Shown in pieces: positions 27,073 through 37,220 of a DNA stretch of 64,000 bases (positions within the stretch are counted from its first letter, which is position 1; each line of letters starts with the position of its first letter). A program made the position numbers and the translations under genes. This DNA comes from CAWKEY01 sp963696315. GTDB lineage: Bacteria > Pseudomonadota > Gammaproteobacteria > Methylococcales > Methylomonadaceae. The DNA lies in NCBI GenBank assembly GCA_963696315.1, contig CAVOJU010000025.1, positions 1-64,000 on the forward strand, written 5' to 3'. A model generated the notes under the pieces. It did no database searches and was not told where the DNA came from. It saw nothing but the letters and a program-made list of their open reading frames with translations.

Positions 27073-28551
27073 TTATTGGGGTTCAAAAGTCATCAGATAC
27101 CCACAGTGATCGGAGACTCGACCATAATCCTGCTCGGTGAACAGCACCCTTGCCGACGTCACGCGCAGATGACTGGTCTTGTTCATAAAAATATAATCAA
27201 TCCGGTAATCATCGGCCAAATACTGCTGCCAATACGGATCGTTCACTCTGAAAATTTTTTCAAACAAACCCTGGGCATTGGCAGCCAGATATTGATCTTC
27301 GTATTCATTGGCGTTAACCACCTGATGATAGCCGACCGACCCGGCGGCAATATTAAAATCACCACACAACAGGGTTGCCTTGACTGATTCGTTGTGTCTT
27401 TGACTTGCCCATTCGCACAGTCTTTGAAACTGCTCCTGAAAGCCGCCTTCCCACCAGCTTAAATGCGCTGAAAACACATTGATCAAGCCCATATACGGCA
27501 CATAAATTTCCGCCATGACTACTTTTCTGGAATTAATGCTGTAGATATCGTGACTACTGGAAACATATCTGGATTCCGGATTTGAAAGCGGGTGCCGGCT
27601 CAAAATGGCAACGCCTTCACGATACCTGTCAAAGCCCAGATGCGACCAGTCCGCATAAATATGATAAGCCTTTTTGAGGCGCTCATTAATTATTCTTGCC
27701 GAATTCGAGTCCCAGTCCCCTGCGCCATTATTCCAGTTTTCAGCCACTTCCTGTAGACACACAATATCCGCACCCAGCTGGTTGATAGCCTTGGCGATTT
27801 GCGAAAACTTATAATCCTGACGGTCTTCCTGATAACAATGCAAATTAAGAATCAGCACTGTCAGCGGATCATGGCTGGCCGAATAGTTGTTGCCGTAGTT
27901 GTTATCCCAAAGCAGCTGCCCGCTGCTTTCACAGCAAATGCTGTATTGCAGACGAAAGGCATCCCCCGCCTTAAGCCGCCCTTTCCATATCCGGGTGCCG
28001 TTTGGGTTTGCCTGCGAGCTTCTGTTTTGCCGGAAACACCGCGTTTTATAGACGTGCTGCCAGTTATCCGTCGTCCAGTGAATGACAACTTTTTCAACCT
28101 GAACCGACGGCGCCACCGCCACAGTGACAGGAACAAATATTTGTCCGGCTTTTAACCGGCTTTCAAAACCGATATTTTGCACCGGCGAACCAGGCATGAG
28201 CTCAATGCCGGAACCGGCCAGACTGGTATAGTTCTGGCCCTGGTTATTGTCCCAGTATTCCTGCCCCTGGGTCTGATAATGCAGGACAAACTGAATATTG
28301 CCGGGTAAAGCCCGATGGGCCGAGGCATGAAATTTAGCCCGTACATGCCAGTATTCCCTATTTTGATCAAGCTTGCCATGATATTTTACCGGCAAGGTGT
28401 GCCAGACATCATCATCACCCGACCAGATCACTTCAATCTTTTTGTCATAACTGACGTTTTCCACCGACAGAAAAAACGACAGTTCTTGCTGAATGCCTTT
28501 TTTTCTGGTGACGATTACATTTTCTACATACAGCAACTGGATTTTATCCAT
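27073..28551 (-). CDS. Endonuclease/exonuclease/phosphatase-fold protein with two starch-binding-like domains
   Basis: A 492-residue protein with three parts. Residues 1-110 and about 128-225 are beta-sandwich domains, each ending in a near-identical signature (YWDNNQGQNY at 99-108 and LWDNNYGNNY at 214-223) like that of CBM21/CBM53 starch-binding domains. Residues 230-492 are an endonuclease/exonuclease/phosphatase domain with all active-site residues: Asn236, Glu268, His363, GDFN (398), Asp452 and SDH (480-482). The family hydrolyses phosphodiester or phosphomonoester bonds in nucleic acids, lipids or sugars. The carbohydrate domains suggest a glycogen-bound phosphate substrate, but this is inference. 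There is no signal peptide. Confidence 0.75.
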   Translation of the reverse strand: MDKIQLLYVENVIVTRKKGIQQELSFFLSVENVSYDKKIEVIWSGDDDVWHTLPVKYHGKLDQNREYWHVRAKFHASAHRALPGNIQFVLHYQTQGQEYWDNNQGQNYTSLAGSGIELMPGSPVQNIGFESRLKAGQIFVPVTVAVAPSVQVEKVVIHWTTDNWQHVYKTRCFRQNRSSQANPNGTRIWKGRLKAGDAFRLQYSICCESSGQLLWDNNYGNNYSASHDPLTVLILNLHCYQEDRQDYKFSQIAKAINQLGADIVCLQEVAENWNNGAGDWDSNSARIINERLKKAYHIYADWSHLGFDRYREGVAILSRHPLSNPESRYVSSSHDIYSINSRKVVMAEIYVPYMGLINVFSAHLSWWEGGFQEQFQRLCEWASQRHNESVKATLLCGDFNIAAGSVGYHQVVNANEYEDQYLAANAQGLFEKIFRVNDPYWQQYLADDYRIDYIFMNKTSHLRVTSARVLFTEQDYGRVSDHCGYLMTFEPQ

Positions 28552-28641
28552 CCATCATCTCCAGGTTGGTTGACTAATCAGGCCGGAGCACGGGCCTGTT
28601 GGTGCTCGAGAGCCTGCCCGGCAGGTAAAAACATGCCCGCA

Positions 28642-30240
28642 CTATACTGCTGAAGGACGGTAATTTCGAAAATCAACAGCCGGAAAAATATCATCCATGA
28701 TCTCCAGCGCCGTCAGATAGCGCTCGTCAATCCGGTTTTTGCGAATACAATCGTGCAAATAATTGAAGCGTGCCAGGTGGTCTGTAAGGCGTTTTTTCGC
28801 ATAGTCGACCGTTGTCCCCGATTTCAGGATAAACGGCCAGTCAGACGCCTGCGCCAGTAAAATTGATCTGACCGCCTGATTCAAGGCTCTTTTTTGCAGA
28901 GGGCTGACGGCCAAAGTCTGCAAATCCACGACCAGCTTTTCCATCTCGGCGCCCGCTTTATGAATGAGCGGATAGATCCAGTCATTGCTTTCATTGATCC
29001 AGTAACTGGAATAGCCTTGCTCGCCCCAGCTGGACGCAGCGGGTGTTGACACTTGCGGTGCCGGCTGTTGCTTTAAATACTCACTACAGCTGATCGTCTG
29101 CATGGCGTTGGTATCTGAACTTGCCATTCTCAGTACATGCTCCAGCCAAAGCGGACCTTCAAACCACCAATGGCCGAACAGTTCAGCATCATAGGGCGCA
29201 ACTATAACAGGCGGTCTATCCATCTCGATGCTGAGCGCGTCACACTGCTGCTGCCGTTGCTGGATGAAATCGCGCGCGTGCTGCTCGGCTTTCGCTACAG
29301 CCTGTTTTGGCTGGTAGATGGCCTTGGGCAGCTGCCCACCCGTTACCCGATGATACTTGATGCCGGTATGCGTGCGCGTTTTGCCTTCGAGAATATAGGG
29401 CGCAATATACTCGAGATCCAGCTCGAAACCGATGTCGCTGTAGTATTCGCGGTAATCGGCATCCCCCGGATAGCCTTCCTGCGCGCTCCACACCTGCCGC
29501 GATGACTGCGGGTCTCGCGCGAAAGCAGCAACACCATTACCACAATCCAGCGGCGCATAGACACCATTTGCCGGCGGCTCGACAGCATCAGTAAGGCCGT
29601 GGCTATCCACAAAAAAATAGCTGATGCCAGCGTCTTTAAGCGTTGTTTCAAGGCCCGGATAATAACCACATTCAGGCAGCCAGAAACCGGACGGCGCAAA
29701 ACCAAAATTGGCTTTAAAGGTTTCAATACCGATAGTGATCTGATTGCGCACTGCGGTTTCGCTGATATTGAGCAGGGGCAGAAAAGCGTGCGTCGCCGCC
29801 GTCGTTATCAATTCAAGCGTGCCGGCGGCATGATGGGCTTTAAATGCCGACAATAAGTCACATTGATGGATATCCTGATAGCGGTGCCGGGTATGCCAAA
29901 AAAACCGCCGGTACAGACGCGCCAGTTTTTGATACTGCGGCTGGCCACGGGTTCTGATGATTTCCTTTTCCGCCAGCTCAAGCAGACGATCAAGATGCTT
30001 CAGATAGCGTTTTTGCAGTAACTCATCACGCAGCATGGTTATCAGCGTCGGCGATAACGACAGCGTCAGGCGATAATCGACTCGATCTTTGTGCAGCCGC
30101 TCGAGCACGCCAAGTAAAGGCAGATAGCACTCGGTAATAGCTTCAAACAACCAGTTTTCTTCAAAAAAGCTATCGTGTTCGGGATGATGCACGTAAGGCA
30201 GGTGTGCATGCAGAATAATACTCAGGAATCCTTTATTCAT
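28642..30240 (-). CDS. GH57 branching-type enzyme (DUF1957 group)
   Basis: A 532-residue GH57 protein starting FLSIILHAHLPYVHHPEHD, the signature of the GH57 branching enzyme subfamily. The nucleophile Glu lies in GFWLPECGYYPG (about residue 185), and the acid Asp in APYDAELFGHWWFEGP (about residue 350). GH57 branching enzymes form alpha-1,6 links in glucans and are found in many bacteria next to DUF4912 genes, as here (10 bp). With glgB also present, the locus encodes two branching-type enzymes from unrelated folds. It is cytoplasmic and lies 90 bp upstream of the EEP-fold gene. Confidence 0.85.
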   Translation of the reverse strand: MNKGFLSIILHAHLPYVHHPEHDSFFEENWLFEAITECYLPLLGVLERLHKDRVDYRLTLSLSPTLITMLRDELLQKRYLKHLDRLLELAEKEIIRTRGQPQYQKLARLYRRFFWHTRHRYQDIHQCDLLSAFKAHHAAGTLELITTAATHAFLPLLNISETAVRNQITIGIETFKANFGFAPSGFWLPECGYYPGLETTLKDAGISYFFVDSHGLTDAVEPPANGVYAPLDCGNGVAAFARDPQSSRQVWSAQEGYPGDADYREYYSDIGFELDLEYIAPYILEGKTRTHTGIKYHRVTGGQLPKAIYQPKQAVAKAEQHARDFIQQRQQQCDALSIEMDRPPVIVAPYDAELFGHWWFEGPLWLEHVLRMASSDTNAMQTISCSEYLKQQPAPQVSTPAASSWGEQGYSSYWINESNDWIYPLIHKAGAEMEKLVVDLQTLAVSPLQKRALNQAVRSILLAQASDWPFILKSGTTVDYAKKRLTDHLARFNYLHDCIRKNRIDERYLTALEIMDDIFPAVDFRNYRPSAV

Positions 30241-30249
30241 GGTGATTAT

Positions 30250-31189
30250 TTAGTATTTTCCTTGGCCAGAGGCAGTTCTACTCGCGGACAGTACCTGAGC
30301 TCTGGATACAGGCAGGTTTTCCTGGTATCCATAAGCATCCGAGCTGCCACGAGGACGGGTGGTGCTATTGGAATAGGCGAATGCGGTAAAACTCTTATCT
30401 GCATGCCGTTGACCTATCGCTGCCGAGTAAACAGTTTCAGCTAATCCGCGCGGCAAAGTCACTGTTTGTTGGCTCTGAAAGCCGTCGATCGGCACATCAA
30501 ACCATGATTCAGGTTCGGCACTTTCCATGCGCACATTGGCCTGGGTAAAGATTCTTAAGCGTCAGCTGGTCTTCGAAATTATTACTCACATCTGCGCTGG
30601 CGTTATGCTCCTCAAGGTGCCAATAAGCATGCAGATGGCCAGGATCGACAGGCAAGAGCATCAATTCCGGGCTGCCGGTTGCCGTAGTGGCCGAGAACTC
30701 CTTGGTTATTTGCTGGCTGATGTCTATCAGTTCTTTCTCTGCAAGCCGGATATGAGCAGAGGACTCCGGTATCCTGCTGAAAAAAATTGGCGAGAAGGCG
30801 GCGCTTATTTCCTGGCTGATGGCAAACAATTCCTTCGGTGTTGGCTGAAGCGGCGAATCCAGCTCGGGGCATTTGCCGGCCGGCTCAGCGGTTGACGGTA
30901 AATCATTAACCGGAGCGATAGCCGGCAATGGTTCTAATACTGGGCTGCTCAGGTCATCAAAGCCAAAAAGGCTACATGCAGACTCCGGCGAAAACTCACG
31001 GCTGATTTCCTGGCTAATTGCATACAATTCTTTCGGTGCGAACCTCATCGGGGTAACCGGCCCCGGCATCTTGCTTGAAAAACTGGGCGTGAACTCTCGG
31101 TTAATTTCCTGACTGATTGCCAACATTTCTTGCGACGAAAGCTTATTTTGGGAACTATGTCTTGGCTTCAAAAATGCTATCACCAGCAA
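30250..31189 (-). pseudogene. DUF4912 protein with four internal repeats, frameshifted
   Basis: Two overlapping frames form one DUF4912 protein. The first part has four copies of an ELYAISQEISREFSP-like repeat at about residues 20-35, 52-67, 118-133 and 151-166, joined by Pro/Ser linkers. The DUF4912 core begins at ELMLLPVDPGHLHAYWHLEE and continues in the second frame from ESWFDVPIDG. A single extra A in the sense strand near 30545 breaks the frame; removing it restores LTLKIFTQANVRMES. The start is TTG 31189 or GTG 31183. DUF4912 genes commonly neighbour GH57 enzymes. The frameshift may be real or a sequencing error. Confidence 0.7.
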
Positions 31190-31516
31190 ATATTGTCTTC
31201 AGTAGAGCGTTTACCAGCCATCCGCAACCCTGCAGGCAGGTCTCATAAATGACAGGGTTTTCAACGCTTCTACCCCCTATTTTTCACGAAAACTCTAACC
31301 TTTGTCGTGTATTTATGCAAGATATTTTCAGGAACACAAAGCTCTCGCGACAGGCATAAAAAGCAGCCGAAGTGAAAAAATACAAAATTGCACATCGTAT
31401 GCGAAAAAACGGTATCCAATAATCGCCTATAGTTAATCGCAATTTAAGCAAAATGCGGCAACTCGCCCCTGTTTTGCAGTAAACTATGCAATTTCGAAAG
31501 CCTCCTGGGTCAGGAT
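31190..31516. promoter_or_regulatory. Divergent region between the DUF4912 gene and glgX (327 bp)
   Basis: No gene is seen. The A/T-rich middle part probably holds promoters for the minus-strand set and for glgX. I see no clear operator or riboswitch. Confidence 0.4.
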
Positions 31517-33676
31517 ATGCAGAAAATACAATACAAGATTAAATCGGGAAGCCCCTACCCTCAAGGTTCCAAAGCGATTGAAGGCGGCGTTAATTTTTCC
31601 ATACTCACCCGTCATGCAACCGACGTGGAGCTTTTGCTTTTTGAAACCTCCGACAGCGTAAAACCTTTTCAAATCATCAAGCTGGAAAAAGAAAAAAATC
31701 ATACTTTTTTCTCCTGGCATGTATTTGTAAAAGATTTACCCATTGGCACCTGGTATGCGTGGCGCATAGATGGCCCCTCGCAGACTCGCCAGTCCGGCTT
31801 GCGTTTTGATAAAGAAAAATTGTTGCTGGATCCGTGGGCGCGAGCCGTCAGCCAAAAAATCTGGAACCGGCACGCGGCCTGTGTTCCCGGTGATAACAGT
31901 CACTGCTCCATGCGCAGCGCAGTAACAGGCGAGGATTACGATTGGGAAGGCGATATCCCGCTTGCCATCAGAAGTGAAAAAGCCATTATTTATGAATTGC
32001 ACGTCGGCGGCTTTACCCGGCACTCGTCATCAAAGGTTAAATATCCAGGCACTTTTTCCGGTTTGATAGAAAAAATACCTTATCTGCAGCAGCTCGGCAT
32101 CACCCATGTTGAACTATTGCCGGTCATGGCCTTTGATGAACAGGATGTCCCCAGACACACCGAGGAATTGGGCCTAAAAAACTACTGGGGTTACAGCACA
32201 CACAGTTTTTTCAGCCCGCACCCCGGCTATTGCGTCACCCCGGAACAGGCAACTCACCTGACTGAATTCCGTGATCTGGTCAAAGCACTGCACAAGGCCG
32301 GCATCGGCATCATTATGGACGTCGTTTTCAATCATACTTCAGAAGCCGGCGCAGACGGACCTATCATTAATTTTAAGGGTATAACCGGCAACAGTTTTTA
32401 TCTTATCGACAAATTTGATAAAAGCATTTTCCACGACTATACGGGCTGCGGTAACACCGTCAACTCGAATCATCCATTGGTATCCCGCTTCATTATCAGC
32501 TGCCTGGAATACTGGGTTAGAGAAATGCACGTCGACGGCTTTCGCTTTGATCTGGCCAGCGCACTGGCGCGCGGAGAAGATGGCGCAGTCCTCCAGGATC
32601 CACCGGTTGTCTGGGGCATTGAGCTATCAGAGCAACTGGCTAAAACCAAGCTGATAGCCGAAGCCTGGGACGCCACGGGACTTTATCAGGTCGGCAGCTT
32701 CCCCGGCTATCGCTGGGCTGAATGGAACGGTATTTACCGCGATACGATCCGTCGCTTTTTACGTGGCGATAAAGGCCAGATAAGAGATGTTGCCACGCGC
32801 ATCTGCGGTAGCAGCGATCTTTATGAATATCAGCATCAACTGCCTATCAGCGGCATCAACTTCATAACCTGTCATGACGGCTTTACCCTCCATGATTTGT
32901 TCAGCTACAACGAAAAACATAACGCCGCCAACGGCGAGCATAACCGGGATGGCTGTAATCATAACTTGAGCTCCAATTGCGGCGTAGAAGGCGAGACCAA
33001 AGATTCGGGCATCCTGGCGCTGCGCCGTAAACAGGCCAAAAACGCCTATGCCATCTTGCTGCTCAGTCAAGGCGTGCCCATGGTGCTGGCCGGTGATGAA
33101 TTTTTAAACAGCCAGCATGGCAATAATAATGGTTACTGCCAGGATAACGAAGTGACCTGGCTAGACTGGAACATGACCAAGCAAAATGCCGACATGCTGC
33201 GTTTTGCCCAACAGATGATCAAGCTGAGAAAACGCCACGCCTCGCTGATGCGCCGTAATTTTTTAAACGGCAAACTCATCAGCGGCAGAGAGCTGGCGGA
33301 TATCACCTGGCAAGGTGCACAAATCGGCGAAGCGCCAAACTGGGACGATCCGAACGCCGGCATGCTGGCATTTACCCTGGCGGCATCCAGCGATAATGAA
33401 AGTGACCTGCATATCATCATGAATATGTCGGACGATACGAGCACCATAGAGTTGCCCCTTATTAAGGGAAAAACCTGGTGCCTGGCCATAGACACGGCTC
33501 TCAAATCACCCAAGGATATTATTGCACCGCAAGACCAAAAACCGATCAGTGCTCGCGAATATCAGGTGGCGGCGCATTCGGTAGTCGTTTTTGAAAATGC
33601 CAATACCAGCGACCTTCGTAACCAGGGCTGGTGGTCGGAAATTTTCGGTGAACTGGAATATGGGCTGGATGCCTGA
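31517..33676 (+). CDS. glgX: Glycogen debranching enzyme (isoamylase type)
   Basis: A 719-residue GH13 enzyme with an N-terminal CBM48 domain, which removes alpha-1,6 branches. The catalytic regions are MDVVFNHTSEAG, VDGFRFDLASALARGEDG (nucleophile Asp), LIAEAWDATGLYQVG (acid Glu) and ITCHDGFTLHDLFSY (third Asp). LAGDEFLNSQHGNNNGYCQDN is also typical of GlgX/TreX. It starts the plus-strand set glgX, glgA2, secretin-like gene. A possible ribosome site (AGGA) lies close before ATG 31517. Confidence 0.93.
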   Translation: MQKIQYKIKSGSPYPQGSKAIEGGVNFSILTRHATDVELLLFETSDSVKPFQIIKLEKEKNHTFFSWHVFVKDLPIGTWYAWRIDGPSQTRQSGLRFDKEKLLLDPWARAVSQKIWNRHAACVPGDNSHCSMRSAVTGEDYDWEGDIPLAIRSEKAIIYELHVGGFTRHSSSKVKYPGTFSGLIEKIPYLQQLGITHVELLPVMAFDEQDVPRHTEELGLKNYWGYSTHSFFSPHPGYCVTPEQATHLTEFRDLVKALHKAGIGIIMDVVFNHTSEAGADGPIINFKGITGNSFYLIDKFDKSIFHDYTGCGNTVNSNHPLVSRFIISCLEYWVREMHVDGFRFDLASALARGEDGAVLQDPPVVWGIELSEQLAKTKLIAEAWDATGLYQVGSFPGYRWAEWNGIYRDTIRRFLRGDKGQIRDVATRICGSSDLYEYQHQLPISGINFITCHDGFTLHDLFSYNEKHNAANGEHNRDGCNHNLSSNCGVEGETKDSGILALRRKQAKNAYAILLLSQGVPMVLAGDEFLNSQHGNNNGYCQDNEVTWLDWNMTKQNADMLRFAQQMIKLRKRHASLMRRNFLNGKLISGRELADITWQGAQIGEAPNWDDPNAGMLAFTLAASSDNESDLHIIMNMSDDTSTIELPLIKGKTWCLAIDTALKSPKDIIAPQDQKPISAREYQVAAHSVVVFENANTSDLRNQGWWSEIFGELEYGLDA

Positions 33677-33718
33677 CCCGTTAGCGCAGGACTATACAGT
33701 GACCTCAGCGGAATCCTC

Positions 33719-35156
33719 ATGAAAAAAATACTTTTTGTCACCAGTGAAGCGCATCCTCTGATTAAAACGGGCGGTCTCGCTGATGTGTCCGGCAGTCTGC
33801 CCAAAGCCTTGGCGGAATTGTCGCAAGATGTGCGCTTGATCCTGCCTTATTATCAATCCTTAAAGCTATATGAAGAAACCCGCTATCTTTGCTCCCTGCG
33901 CGTTGATAACCGGGATGTGAATATACTCGAAACGCGATTGCCAGATACTCAGCTTTGCGTCTGGCTGGTCGATTATCCTGAATTTTATAACTACCCGGGC
34001 AATCCTTATCTGGATGAAAACGGTAATCCCTGGACTAACATCCATGAACGTTTTGCCCTGTTTTGCCGGATTGCCGTTGAAGTCGCCATGAACCGGGTCC
34101 ATCAGGACTGGAAACCCGACATCGTGCATTGTAATGACTGGCAAAGCGGCCTGGTGCCTGCATTGCTGTCGCTGGAAGAGGATCGGCCGAAAACCGTATT
34201 CACCATCCATAACATGGCTTACCAAGGTTTATTCCATGGCAGTCAAATCACGACATTAAACTTACCGGGGCAGTTATGGCATCCCGACGGCCTTGAGTTT
34301 CACGGCATGCTGTCTTTCATCAAAGGCGGACTGGTCTATTCAGACCGCATCACGACTGTCAGCCCCAGCTACGCCCTGGAAATTCAAACTCCCGCCTTGG
34401 GTTATGGCCTGGAAGGTTTATTAAATTATCGCAAGGATGCATTAAGCGGCATTCTTAACGGCATTGATCTTGAACAATGGAGCCCCGAAACCGATCCTTA
34501 TATCGCCACAGACCTATAACCCCAGCACCTTACATAAAAAACCCCTCAACAAATCCGAATTGCAACGCAGACTGTCGCTGCCGGTTAATGACCATATCAC
34601 GGTGTTTGGCCTGATCAGCCGGCTGGTTGAACAAAAAGGTATCGATCTGGTGATAGAGTGCCTGCCCGAGATGGTCGACATGCCCATGCAGTTTGTATTA
34701 CTGGGTGCCGGCAACAAAGACTTTGAGCAGCGCCTGCAAAATCTGGCGCGCTTATATCCGAACAAAATCGCTATCACCCTGGGCTACGATGAAGCACTGG
34801 CTCATCTTATCGAAGCCGGCAGCGATATCTTCCTGATGCCGTCACGGTTTGAACCCTGCGGCCTGAATCAGATGTACAGCCAGCGCTACGGCACCCTTCC
34901 GATCGTCAGGAAAACCGGCGGTCTGGCCGATACGGTCGTGGATGCCTCACCTGCAACGATAGAGCACAAAACAGCCTCCGGCATTGTTTTCAACCAGGCC
35001 AGTTCGGGCGCATTAGTGGAAGCCATCAAACGCGCCCTGATCTTATACAGCCATCATACCGTCTGGAAGAAAATGCAGATCACGGCCATGAAAAAAGACT
35101 TTTCCTGGCGGCAAAGTGCCGAACAATATCTAGTGTTATACAGCAGTATTTACTAA
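33719..35156 (+). pseudogene. glgA: Second glycogen synthase, split by a frameshift
   Basis: The N-terminal half (to 34519) carries KTGGLADVSGSLPKAL and the C-terminal half carries FEPCGLNQMYSQRYG, as in the first copy. Alignment to the intact copy shows the break lies near 34505: reading GCC CAG ACC TAT instead of GCC ACA GAC C would restore the frame, so one extra A is present. The joined protein would be 478 residues. Some methanotrophs keep two working GlgA enzymes, so the break could be a sequencing error; if real, this copy is lost. It begins 42 bp after glgX. Confidence 0.85.
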
Positions 35157-35176
35157 GCCATTCTGGGAGACCATCG

Positions 35177-35989
35177 GTGAACAAGAAACTTTTCTCAGTC
35201 ATCGTCATATCCCTGCTGAGCTCGCCGCTATGGGCCCAGGAAACCATGCTTGAAGTGATCCCCCTACGCAACCGTCCGGCATCAGAAGTTCAACCCTTGC
35301 TCGAGGCATTGCTGGAAAACAGTACGCCGGTCATCGCCGACGGATCGAACTTAATCATCAGAACCACAGCGGACCGGATTGAGGAAATTAATGCCTTGGT
35401 GAGCCACCTGGATACGCCTGTCAGTAATCTCGCCATTACGGTATTGCAAAGCCGATCCAGCAGCGCTGATGAACTGAACGCCGCAGCCCGTGCGCGCGTG
35501 CACATGCCTGCCGATCAGCAATCAAGATTCAGCGGACGCATCAACGCCCATGTTTACCAAACCCAGGGACAAAATACTGACGAAACCCGCCAAACCATCA
35601 CCACGCTGGAAGGCAACACCGCCTACATTAAAACCGGCAGCATTCATCCAGTGGATAACGTCAGCATTGATACCTCCATCTACGGCTACCCGCTGATTTC
35701 CAGCCAAACCGAATTCATCGAAGCCAGCACCGGCTTTGCGGTTACGCCACGCCTGGCTGGCAATCAAGTCATTCTGGAGGTATCACCCTGGTCAGATAAA
35801 TTGAACGCACATGATCACCTTGAAACCCAGGGTGCACGGTCAACGCTGAGGATTAAGCTGGGCGAATGGGTAGAACTGGGTGGCGCCGATGAAAGCAGCA
35901 ACAGCAGCGTCTACGGCTCATTTTCTCGAACCCTGCAAACCCGCCAGGACCGGCTGCACATTCTCGTAAAAGTGGAAAAAACCCAGTAG
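35177..35989 (+). CDS. Small secretin N-domain protein
   Basis: A 270-residue exported protein starting at GTG 35177, with a signal peptide ending at LWA-QE. The first domain (MLEVIPLRNRPASEVQPLLE to about residue 75) is the N1/NolW-like fold of secretins. The rest resembles the start of a secretin barrel domain (SSVYGSFSRTLQTR) but is too short for a full outer-membrane ring. It may be a pilotin-like or regulatory relative of type II/IV secretion proteins. It lies 20 bp after glgA2, an unexpected partner for glycogen genes; functional link is unknown. Confidence 0.7.
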   Translation: MNKKLFSVIVISLLSSPLWAQETMLEVIPLRNRPASEVQPLLEALLENSTPVIADGSNLIIRTTADRIEEINALVSHLDTPVSNLAITVLQSRSSSADELNAAARARVHMPADQQSRFSGRINAHVYQTQGQNTDETRQTITTLEGNTAYIKTGSIHPVDNVSIDTSIYGYPLISSQTEFIEASTGFAVTPRLAGNQVILEVSPWSDKLNAHDHLETQGARSTLRIKLGEWVELGGADESSNSSVYGSFSRTLQTRQDRLHILVKVEKTQ

Positions 35990-36023
35990 ACTCGGCGCAC
36001 TTTCGCTACCCGATATAAACCTG

Positions 36024-37205
36024 CTAACCGTAGAGCGCTTCTTCCACGGTAATATGTTTGCCCAGCAAATAGCTTTTCGACTGCATTTCGATTAACCGCG
36101 ACACCGTGCGTTTAAACTCAAAGCTGCCGTCTCCTTCGATATATAGTTCCTGCGGCTGCACATCGGCACTGCAGATCAGTTTCACCTTATGTTCATAGAG
36201 CGCATCAATCAGGGTCACAAAACGTCTGGCCTCATTACGTTTATCCGCTGTCAATCGTGGAATGCCTGCCATGATCAAGGTATTGAATTCGCGGGCGATT
36301 TCAAGATAATCCGCTGATCCCAGGGCTTGTGCGCACAATTCGTCAAAGGTCGTCAGCGCCACCTCCCCGGAAACCGCGGTCAATACCACCTTTCTGCCAA
36401 ACACCTCGATAGTGCCCGGCTTTATAGCTGCGAAATCGGTCATTTGCTGATAGGTCTGCCAGATAATTTCCGATGTCTGCGCATTGAGCGGATACAAATA
36501 GGTCGATTCCATTGCCTGCAGGCGGCCCAGCCGGTAATCTTCCTGCGCCACCAGCTCTATGGTATCGGCTTTTTCTTGTAACATCCTGATAAACGGCAAA
36601 AACAGCTCGCGCTGTAAACCGCCCTGATATAAATCGTTGGGGTGAATGTTTGAGGTCATCACCACGACCACACCCAGATCGAACAATTTGCTGAACAACC
36701 GACCCAGAATCATGGCATCGGCAATGTCGGTGACATGAAACTCATCAAAACAAAGCAACTGCGCCGATTCCCTGATGGTTTTTGCCAACGCCATAATGGC
36801 ATCCGAGTCGTGATTTTTCCGCCAATGATGGAGAAAACCATGCACTTCCTGCATGAACGAAAAGAAATGAATACGCCGTTTTTGGCCAATCGGGCAAGCC
36901 TCATAAAACAAATGCATCAGCATGGATTTGCCCCGGCCCACATCGCCAAAAATATAAAGACTCTGGCAGGCGCCCGGATGGCTGGAGAGTATTTTTTGCA
37001 AGGACGATTGTTGCTCGTATTCCATACAAGCCAGTAACTTTTCCATTAGCTCCTGTAGTTTTTGCAATGCTCTCGCTTGTGCCGGATCGTAACTGACATG
37101 CCGATGCGTAATCTTGAGTTGATAGTGCTTGTGCAACAACCCCTTCACATCAGGATAGCTAGGGGCCGGTGCTGGCAGGGCTTTTTGAACTAGTTTTTTT
37201 AACAT
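36024..37205 (-). CDS. zapE: Cell division protein ZapE (AFG1-like ATPase)
   Basis: A 393-residue AFG1/ZapE ATPase. Walker A is IFGDVGRGKSMLM (about residue 89) and Walker B LLCFDEFHVTD; VVMTSNIHPNDLYQ gives the sensor. In E. coli ZapE binds FtsZ late in constriction. The end of the protein (LIDALYEHKVKLICSADV) is also typical. There is no membrane segment. It is convergent with the secretin-like gene and upstream of a palindromic repeat. Confidence 0.9.
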   Translation of the reverse strand: MLKKLVQKALPAPAPSYPDVKGLLHKHYQLKITHRHVSYDPAQARALQKLQELMEKLLACMEYEQQSSLQKILSSHPGACQSLYIFGDVGRGKSMLMHLFYEACPIGQKRRIHFFSFMQEVHGFLHHWRKNHDSDAIMALAKTIRESAQLLCFDEFHVTDIADAMILGRLFSKLFDLGVVVVMTSNIHPNDLYQGGLQRELFLPFIRMLQEKADTIELVAQEDYRLGRLQAMESTYLYPLNAQTSEIIWQTYQQMTDFAAIKPGTIEVFGRKVVLTAVSGEVALTTFDELCAQALGSADYLEIAREFNTLIMAGIPRLTADKRNEARRFVTLIDALYEHKVKLICSADVQPQELYIEGDGSFEFKRTVSRLIEMQSKSYLLGKHITVEEALYG

Positions 37206-37220
37206 CCACTCACTTTGTTT

